Below are positions 58,044 through 64,000 of a stretch of DNA of 64,000 nt, in pieces; positions within the stretch are counted from its first letter, which is position 1; every line of letters starts with the position of its first letter. A program made the translations under genes and the position numbers. The notes beneath the pieces are model-generated. The model did no database searches, was not told where the DNA came from, and was given only the letters and a program-made list of their open reading frames with translations. Location of the stretch: positions 62,001 to 126,000 of the forward strand of contig JABYQS010000055.1 in the NCBI GenBank assembly GCA_022592435.1, given 5' to 3'. This DNA is from Cerioporus squamosus (taxonomy: Eukaryota; Basidiomycota; Agaricomycetes; Polyporales; Polyporaceae).

Positions 58044-59044
58044 TCAGCCCTTCCGCAGAGCGCAGAGCACCATGGCATAGGTGCGTGTAAGCTTCGTCAT
58101 CTTCCCGAACGCTCCCTCAATTGCTTCGCGCACTCTTCCAGGCATAACTTCGTTATGGATGCCCATGTCCTCCCAGAAGTCAGGATACCACCCGAAGGTT
58201 TCCCAGTCCACGATAGCGGCAATCCTTCCGTCCTTCACGATGATGTTCCGTGGCGCCAAGTCTCCATGGGTAAGCTGCGGGACGCCAGCCTGTGCCGGGT
58301 AGAGGACACTCTCTCTTGCGAGGCGCTTCAAGTGATCGTAGGCATCTCCGTCCATGTTCTTGCACGGATGAACGCGTCTCAGCCAGTACGCATGGAATTC
58401 CGCGACCGACTCGAAGCGCCCTGCGGGGAGGTCCTCCAGGAAGTACGTGTTCATGTACCTCCCTCCTGACAGCGAGCCTAACACAGGGCGTGTAGGTGCG
58501 AACCGGCGACCGAGATCCCGGAGCTCCTCGACGAATCCGCGCAGCTGCAGCAGGATGTCGTGGAGCTGCGCATTGGTGACCGTCCCGTCTCCCGTCGTCG
58601 GCGCGCCGTCCGCGTCGTAGTACACGGCTTCGCGCAGGGCGGTGCCCGCGACGAGCTCCATGACGATATGCACGAGCCCGGCGTGCTCGAAGACCATGAA
58701 GACTTGCGGTACCGGGATGTTCGTGTGGGCGCGGACGAAGACCATCGCGTATGCCTCTTCTACGGAGGTGCGGTGGCCGGTCTTCACGAGACGGCCGTCT
58801 CCGAGATTGTAGAAGGTGGACTGGGAGGGTCCTGCGCCCTCGAGACCTGTGTAGTCTTTGGCCATCAGGCGCAAGGTGTCCTGGATTGCCTCCGGCGCGG
58901 GGTCGAAGATTTTGTGTGTTTCTGCTGGCAGATATCTCGCGAACCAGATCTTTCGGGTGCTTATGCGGTAGGTTAACGTCGCTATCCGTTGTGCTAACTG
59001 GTATGCGTCACTCACGAAGCAGCGTCCGGCATCGAGCCATTCAT
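58044..59044 (-). CDS. APH-like kinase, copy 1
   Basis: Exons 59016-59044 and 58044-58959 on the minus strand give 314 residues. It belongs to the aminoglycoside phosphotransferase/choline kinase superfamily, with ATP-dependent phosphotransfer to a small molecule. The N-lobe has YNLGDGRLVKTG with the ATP-binding Lys, EEAYAMVFVRAHTNIPVPQV and a hinge HIVMELVAGTAL. The catalytic loop is HGDLAPRN (His241, Asp243, Asn248) and the metal-binding Asp is Asp261 in VDWETFGWYP. All key residues are present, so it should be active; the substrate is unknown. Such genes are numerous in mushrooms. Choosing the ATG at 59044 with a 56-bp intron gives an N terminus parallel to copy 2, whose first exon is also exactly 29 nt. 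Confidence 0.85.
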
Positions 59045-59761
59045 GGCGATATTGGTGAGCGGGATGTGCTTTCGTGGCTGTCGCTGTAGCGGCTTGTCGG
59101 GCGATGGCGGTGCGTGGTGTTGCCGCGTCTCCGTGAGTACGGGTCCTTATATTATCGTCTACGCTTAGACCAAGCTGAAAGAACAATGCCGGCACCAAAG
59201 CGGGCTACAATAATCGCTTAGACGAGGCTACTATACTCCACTCCTCAAAAGAACCTTCAAGGCGGGTCGGCTAACTCACGATATGTTCGGGGTCTCTGAA
59301 AAGACATCCACTTCTTCAACTGGACCCCCCGGCAGGCCAGGACGACACAAGTCTACAACACCGAGGCGCTAATGCACCAACATCGCAGACGCCCACAAAC
59401 CATCGTGGTCAGGATGGCTCTCCCTTCACGCATGGCTGGCGATGCGGGAGTCATGGCCTGGAGAAGACATCGTAGTCGCATGCGCATGGGGTCCAGGGTA
59501 GGTATTCACTGCCAGGCTCTGCCAGGGCGTAACTTCGGAACAGCATTTTTGAACGTCCGCGGCTGCAGCGGAGATGTCCTCGAGGTGATACGCGAGGCGA
59601 GGCATAAAAGTTGGAGGCGCGCAAGTGGTTACGGCTGCTCTGTTTCTTCGACCTGCATCTCCTCGTCTTCGTTCTCGACTTCTCCCTTCAACCAACGGTA
59701 TGTCCTCAAGCCAATGTCCTCCCTGCAGATTGTTGACGACCCTGCCTAGCACCGCAGAACG
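59045..59761. other. Divergent intergenic region, kinase 1 and copy B
   Basis: Shared upstream region of the minus-strand kinase and the plus-strand HWS/NCQ copy B. No gene seen. The first 120 bp next to the kinase reads open on the minus strand but has no ATG. Confidence 0.45.
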
Positions 59762-60352
59762 ATGAACCAGGTAATGCCAGAGCAGGGAAGGCAGGGACTG
59801 ATCGGTACCCCACAGCAACCCATTGACACCCTCCGCACCCTCGCCCCCGACTTCGACTTCAAAACGCACGTCTACCTCCTCGTCTTTGCCGACGCCGACG
59901 ACGACGCGCGCTATTGGCACTGGAGCCTCGCCTGGCAAGTCGGCGGCGGGCCCATGCAGCCGAAGGCCTGGCGACACATCCACGTTCAAGTACACCGCGT
60001 CCTGACGAGTGCGGGGCCCGGTCGGGTCCCGGTGGAGGAGCCGCGGTACGTGCACTGGGGCGGCTTGACGAAGGCTGATAGTGCGTTGACAGCTAGTGCG
60101 CGCAAGATTTCTCTCGGGAAGATGACGCTTGCGATGCGGATGAGGATCGAGGAGCTTGCGATGGGTGTGCCGGTGATGCGGATGAATCAAGTCCCAGGTG
60201 GGAGCGATGATTGGAACGGCCAGGACTGGATGAAAGAGCTCGCGGCTAGGATGGTTGCAGAGAAGCTGATGGATCGGAGGACGTGGGAGAGCGCGATGGT
60301 TGATGCGTATAAGCGTGAGTCGGTCGCTGCGGTTCCGGTGGTTGGATGGTAG
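59762..60352 (+). CDS. HWS/NCQ family protein, copy B, Cys replaced by Gly
   Basis: A single frame of 196 residues (ATG 59762). It aligns with the other copies: PEQGRQGL near the N terminus, HVYLLVFAD, WHWSLAWQVGG (His53), RHIHVQV, RYVHWG, RMRIEELAMGVPV and WNGQDWMKEL. In the last motif the Cys of copies A, C and D is Gly153. The C-terminal end may be spliced (a GTGAGT donor at 60315 in the same place as in the other copies), but no acceptor restores the usual Trp-containing tail, so the unspliced frame is given. If the family is enzymatic through the Cys, this copy would be inactive. It is transcribed away from the kinase 1 gene. Confidence 0.7.
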   Translation: MNQVMPEQGRQGLIGTPQQPIDTLRTLAPDFDFKTHVYLLVFADADDDARYWHWSLAWQVGGGPMQPKAWRHIHVQVHRVLTSAGPGRVPVEEPRYVHWGGLTKADSALTASARKISLGKMTLAMRMRIEELAMGVPVMRMNQVPGGSDDWNGQDWMKELAARMVAEKLMDRRTWESAMVDAYKRESVAAVPVVGW

Positions 60353-60550
60353 CTGACATTGCGCCATAGCTCTGGCTGGAAGACGGCGTTGGTGATACCT
60401 GAAAACATATGAATCGTGGATGGAAGCCCTCGATCGCAAGTTGTTCTGGGGTTGCAGTGTACTGTATTCAAAGAAGTGTTCATCTTTCTGGTGGTTTGTC
60501 GGATATTGGGACAATGCTACAATTGACTCACTCGCAAACCGTATATTCAA

Positions 60551-60786
60551 GTGGAAGACAATCGTCCGGTGACAGCCGCTCAGGCTTCATGGGACAATGA
60601 GAAGTTGTGTGCGTACCGTGAGCGCGAGATGGTTGCCGCTCACCCCCACAAAGGTTGTTGCGTGATGCCTCGTGCCGGTCATGATGGCAGTGCGTACGGT
60701 GGTTAGGATGTCCGATATTTAAGACACTCACTGGCTTCAATCTCTCCGCAGGTCAACCGCAACCACTCACTGGAAGTCGCTTGCAG
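60551..60786 (+). repeat. Duplicated promoter segment, copy upstream of pseudogene C
   Basis: About 236 bp closely matching 63008-63245. Shared stretches include GGACAATGxGAAGTTTGTGTGCGTACC-like blocks and ACCGCAACCACTCACTGGAA. Here the TATA region reads GATATTTAAG, whereas the other copy has TATATAAG. Confidence 0.85.
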
Positions 60787-60846
60787 TATGTCAGCTGTTT
60801 CTCTCCAAGCCTCAAAACTGAGCTCTTCTTCTACAGAACGCATCGC

Positions 60847-61457
60847 ATGGCTCCCGAGTTTCTACCCGAACAAGGCAGGCGTGGCCTTCGCATCCTTCCC
60901 CCACCCAACAACGATCACCTCGCTCGCGACACCGATGTCGATAAAGAGGTCGTCTTGTTTGTCTACGGCCCTGGTGGGGGCACCACAAGCCCTCAAGGCC
61001 TTCACTGGAGCTTGGCATGGCAAGTTAGTAACGGTGGTTGGAAGCATATCCATGTCACGACCGAGAACACTTCGTACGACCCTCAGCTTCCGTAGCGTTA
61101 CGTCTACTGGGGTCCTCAAACCAAGACTGCGGGGATCAACACTTACAAGGCAAGGAAGACGTCCTTGGGTGTCATGAACTCCGCGACCCGACGGAGCATC
61201 GAGGCGCTTGCATGGGAGGTCGGTGTGGCGAAGCCGAACGGTCAGTGGAACTGTCAGCATTGGATCCTAGCACTCCTCGGCAAGCTCTACGAGAACAGGA
61301 TCATCACCCAGGGCCCATGGTCCAAGGTGGTTGCAGAAGCCACTCATCGTACGTACTCCAGTCGCAGTTCGTACTGTCATATTCGTTCACTCACGCCCTG
61401 TATTCTGCAGTTTGGGATGACCATATCGCTCGTCGCGGACTTGGTGGACGTGCATAA
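60847..61457 (+). pseudogene. HWS/NCQ family protein, copy C, premature stop
   Basis: The frame starts MAPEFLPEQGRRGLRILPPP, nearly the same as copy D, and runs to a TAG at 61093-61095 (codon 83) where copy D has an Arg codon. The frame continues without other defects through RYVYWGPQTK and WNCQHWILALLGKL to a GT donor at 61349, an acceptor ending at 61410 and a terminal exon starting Trp-Asp-Asp with a stop at 61455-61457. So the only coding lesion is one stop codon, with a weakened TATA region upstream. A 5' UTR intron (donor after 60785, acceptor ending near 60837) is likely. It is a young pseudogene or an allele with a nonsense mutation; a truncated 82-residue product would lack the Cys motif. 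Confidence 0.8.
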
Positions 61458-61607
61458 GATGGATCTTTGTGTGATTTGGTTCCGTCGTAGTATGTGCTAG
61501 CACAGACAATGTATCAATAGCAACTGGCATCTCCCTCGAGTTCGGCAATGAAGCACTCTACGAGTTTGGTCTCGAAGCGGGCGGCGCCGGACGCATGAGC
61601 TGATAGT

Positions 61608-62569
61608 TCAGTAAAAAGGTAACGATAGACATGAGTGAACAAACTGGTACGTCTCACAGACGAACGAGGTCATCCCGAAGACATCCTCGATGGCCTGATA
61701 TACTCGACCACTACAGCCTTCGTTCCCGATGCCCATGTACTCCCAGAAATCCGGATACCATCCGAAAGTCTCCCAGTCGACTACTGCGACAATACGGCCG
61801 TCTTTGACGAGGATGTTGCGAGGCGCAAGATCGGCGTGGGTCAAGACGGGCTCGCTCTCCTGGCTCTGACTTCGAGCGATGGCGAGTTGGTCGTAGGTGG
61901 CCTTCTCCCTGATTAGCGGTCGAAGGCGATCGAGGAAGTACGCATGGAATGCGTCGACGGTTTCGAACGTTGTCTCCGGGGGCGCAGCAGCAAAATAGGA
62001 ATTGCGGAAAGCACCGTCCGGCCATGAGCCAAAGTGCGGCTGGGTCGGTGGATAGCGACGCCCTAGCTCTCGCAACTCATGAATTAAGTCTTTGAGCTGC
62101 TGCATGATGTTGGCTAAGTCCTCGTCAGTGACGAGACCACTCGCAGGGTCGTCCGCATCAAGCTCAGCGGCCTCACGTAGCGCAACGCCATTGATCAGCT
62201 CCATGACTATGTGGGTAGCACCGGCGTGCTGAAAGACCATGTAGACCTCGGGAACGGGGATAGATGTGTGCGTCCGAACGAAGATCATCGCTTTTGCCTC
62301 CTCAATGGAGGTAGTCATCCCTGTCTTGACAATGCGGCCGTCTCCCAGATCGTAGAAGAGATTGCTCGCGAACATGGTTTGTCCGAGAACCTTGAACTGT
62401 CGCTCGTGTACGAGAAGTGGCAGGACTTTCTCTATGGCATCTTGCGGTGGTTCGAATATCGGATCGTGAGTTTCGCTCTGGGTAACTCTGTAGAGAGTAT
62501 CAGCACTGTACAGCGGACCTATATGCAGCATTTTACGCACGAGACTGAGGGCTCTGATTCCGAGACCAT
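61608..62569 (-). CDS. APH-like kinase, copy 2
   Basis: Exons 62541-62569 and 61608-62487 on the minus strand give 302 residues. It is the same superfamily and exon pattern as copy 1: FYDLGDGRIVKTG, EEAKAMIFVRTHTSIPVPEV, HIVMELINGVAL, catalytic loop HADLAPRN (His227, Asp229, Asn234) and VDWETFGWYPDFWE (Asp247). Key residues are intact. The two copies are clearly paralogs, with conserved blocks of 10-20 residues. The first exon (MVSESEPSVS) is 29 nt, as in copy 1, and its intron is 53 bp. The gene is transcribed away from copy D of the HWS/NCQ family, repeating the divergent arrangement of kinase 1 and copy B. The substrate is unknown. Confidence 0.87.
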
Positions 62570-63007
62570 CATTGCGTCTAAGTAGTATCTTGAGATATCC
62601 GCGGCAGGAAGAAAGTACGAACGTTGTTGATACGACGTTCGAGATCTGGCAGTTAAACTTGCTGGATCAGCACTGTAGGCTGCATGAGCCCAGGACTTGG
62701 TTACCTTGGCTTGGCCCGGGAGCGGAAGGACAATAGCAAGTGGCGGCGCAAGGCAAACGCTGTAGCGCTCGCTGCAGACGCGACGCGACGGTCACGGGTC
62801 CTCTTCCCGACCACCATGTCCTCGGACGTGGACCTCCTTCTGCGATCGCCCACGTCAAACCCTCTCCCCCTACTTGACCTAACATAAGGCTGTGGTGAAG
62901 GCTATCAGGACGTGAACTGACGCCATGCCGGAATGACGAACACTTCAGACCCTGAACCTTCCTGAACCCTATACTGTCGTCTGTGAGGGCTATGGCCGTG
63001 CACTGAA
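62570..63007. other. Divergent intergenic region, kinase 2 and copy D
   Basis: No gene seen. It holds the upstream region of the minus-strand kinase. Confidence 0.45.
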
Positions 63008-63245
63008 GTGGAGGACAATCGTTCGGAGACAGCCGCTCTAACTTCATGGGACAATGGGAGTTTGTGTGCGTACCGTGAGCACGAAGCCGCGGTCACCCAC
63101 CCGACAAAGGTTGATGCGTGATGGCCTCGTGCCGGCGATAATGGCGGTAGGGACGGTGGTTAGGATGCCCAGTATATAAGACACTTACCAGCTTCACTCT
63201 CTTCGCAGGTTTTAACCGCAACCACTCACTGGAAGTCGCTCGCAG
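63008..63245 (+). repeat. Duplicated promoter segment, copy upstream of copy D
   Basis: About 238 bp matching 60551-60786, including the TATA region and the leader up to a probable 5' UTR intron donor (GTACG at 63246). Confidence 0.85.
63173..63180 (+). promoter_or_regulatory. TATA box of HWS/NCQ copy D
   Basis: TATATAAG lies 135 bp upstream of the ATG, within the duplicated segment. It is intact here but altered in the copy upstream of pseudogene C. Confidence 0.65.
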
Positions 63246-63314
63246 TACGTTCGCTCCCTCTGCCACCCGTCTCGTAGATTCTGATCGCTAGCTGTCAAGC
63301 TCCCCGGAACTCCG

Positions 63315-63901
63315 ATGGCCCCCGCTGAGTATTTACCCGAGCAAGGAAGGTATGGTCTCCGCATTCTTCCACCCCCAAACAACGACCACCTCGCCAAAGA
63401 CACCGACGTCGAGCGGAACGTTGTGGTTCTGGTCTATCCCCTTCAGCGTCGTCCTGGCTACACTCCGACCTCTCGTGATCTCCACTGGAGCGTTTCCTGG
63501 CGAGTCGACAAGGGCGGTTGGAAGCATCTGCATGTCATCGCGGAGAACACAAGTTACGATCCTCAACTTCCTCGGCGCTACGTCTACTGGGGTCCCATCA
63601 CGAAAACCGCCGGGCATGCCACGAGCGGGGCTGTGGAAGTATTGCTGGGGAGCATGAGCCTCGCCGTGAGGCGTAGGATCGAACAAATCGCGTGGAGCGT
63701 CCAGGTGGCAAAGCCGAATGGACAGTGGAACTGTCAGAACTGGGTTATCGATCTTCTGTGCAAGATCTGCCAGGACGGGATCATCAGCCAGAGGCAGTGG
63801 AGCCAGGTGGTTGAGAACGCTCAACTCGGTACGTGCGACCACTCTATCCGTCGCACAACGCAATCTCATACTCAGCTTCAGCGTGGGATGGCCGTTTGTA
63901 A
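63315..63901 (+). CDS. HWS/NCQ family protein, copy D
   Basis: Exons 63315-63828 and 63882-63901 give 177 residues. This is the best-preserved member: YLPEQGRYGLRILPPPNND, the strand VVVLVYP, DLHWSVSWRVDKGGWKHLHV (His57), RRYVYWGPITKTAG, RRRIEQIAWSVQVA and GQWNCQNWVIDLL (Cys140). The 20-nt last exon encodes Ala-Trp-Asp-Gly-Arg-Leu, and a Trp at this place is also found in copies A and C. A 5' UTR intron (63246 to about 63300) is probable. There is no signal peptide or membrane span. The function is unknown; a permuted papain-like (LRAT/PPPDE) fold is an inference from the His and Cys motifs. Confidence 0.8.
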
Positions 63902-64000
63902 CTCATGCCATTGGCGACTTGTAGGAGCGCACCGTTTGTGCATCGTGTACTAGTATCAGTAGATACTGATTCGTACGCACTGATATATTGGCTAGACTCT

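Noticed and set aside
58960..59198. N-terminal extension of the kinase 1 frame upstream of the splice acceptor at 58960
   Set aside because: The extended frame begins at TTG, has no kinase features, and is replaced by a spliced start with the same 29-nt first exon as kinase copy 2.

Overview
The window is nuclear DNA of a basidiomycete fungus, most likely a wood-decaying Agaricomycete of the white-rot type. The genes are broken by many short GT-AG introns (about 45-150 bp), coding sequence is GC-rich, and TATA boxes sit a short way upstream of several starts. A class II secreted peroxidase carries both a manganese site and an exposed catalytic tryptophan. SIN3, SEC65, a Mediator subunit and nuclear-encoded mitochondrial proteins rule out a prokaryote. 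Exon structures were worked out by hand from splice signals, reading frame and family conservation. No database search was possible.

Layout. 0-14 kb: the C-terminal tail of a MYND zinc-finger gene, an intron-containing tRNA-Asn, ATP synthase subunit f, a secreted CBM19-like protein with an Ala/Thr/Ser tail, a USP16-type deubiquitinase, a small unknown protein and serine hydroxymethyltransferase (minus strand). 14-28 kb: a versatile-type ligninolytic peroxidase (minus), a gene-poor stretch of more than 4 kb, a type B carboxylesterase, SEC65/SRP19 (minus), and a DUF4336-like gene followed by a 5'-truncated decayed copy of itself. 30-37 kb: a secreted two-module cysteine-rich protein and the SIN3 corepressor. 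37.5-45.4 kb: a class II eIF4E (minus), two GH18 chitinases in tandem and an aldo/keto reductase (minus). All four of these consecutive genes carry frame or stop defects. 46-47.5 kb: an NAD(P)-binding protein and tRNA-Thr.

47.6-55.7 kb is a full-length non-LTR (LINE) retrotransposon on the minus strand. It has a 27-nt poly(A) tail (poly-T on the plus strand), an intact 1829-residue endonuclease/reverse transcriptase/RNase H ORF2, an ORF1 with a zinc knuckle split by a -1 frame change, and a 13-bp target-site duplication. It inserted into what was a gap of about 95 bp between tRNA-Thr and the start codon of a MED22-like Mediator gene.

57-64 kb is an accessory cluster with no named function. 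Four copies of a small protein family with a conserved His (HWS motif) and Cys (NCQxW motif) are interspersed with two aminoglycoside-phosphotransferase-like kinase genes. Two kinase/small-protein pairs are divergently arranged, and two small-protein copies share a duplicated 236-238 bp promoter segment. One copy has a premature stop and another has lost the Cys. This cluster is the best candidate here for an undescribed system.
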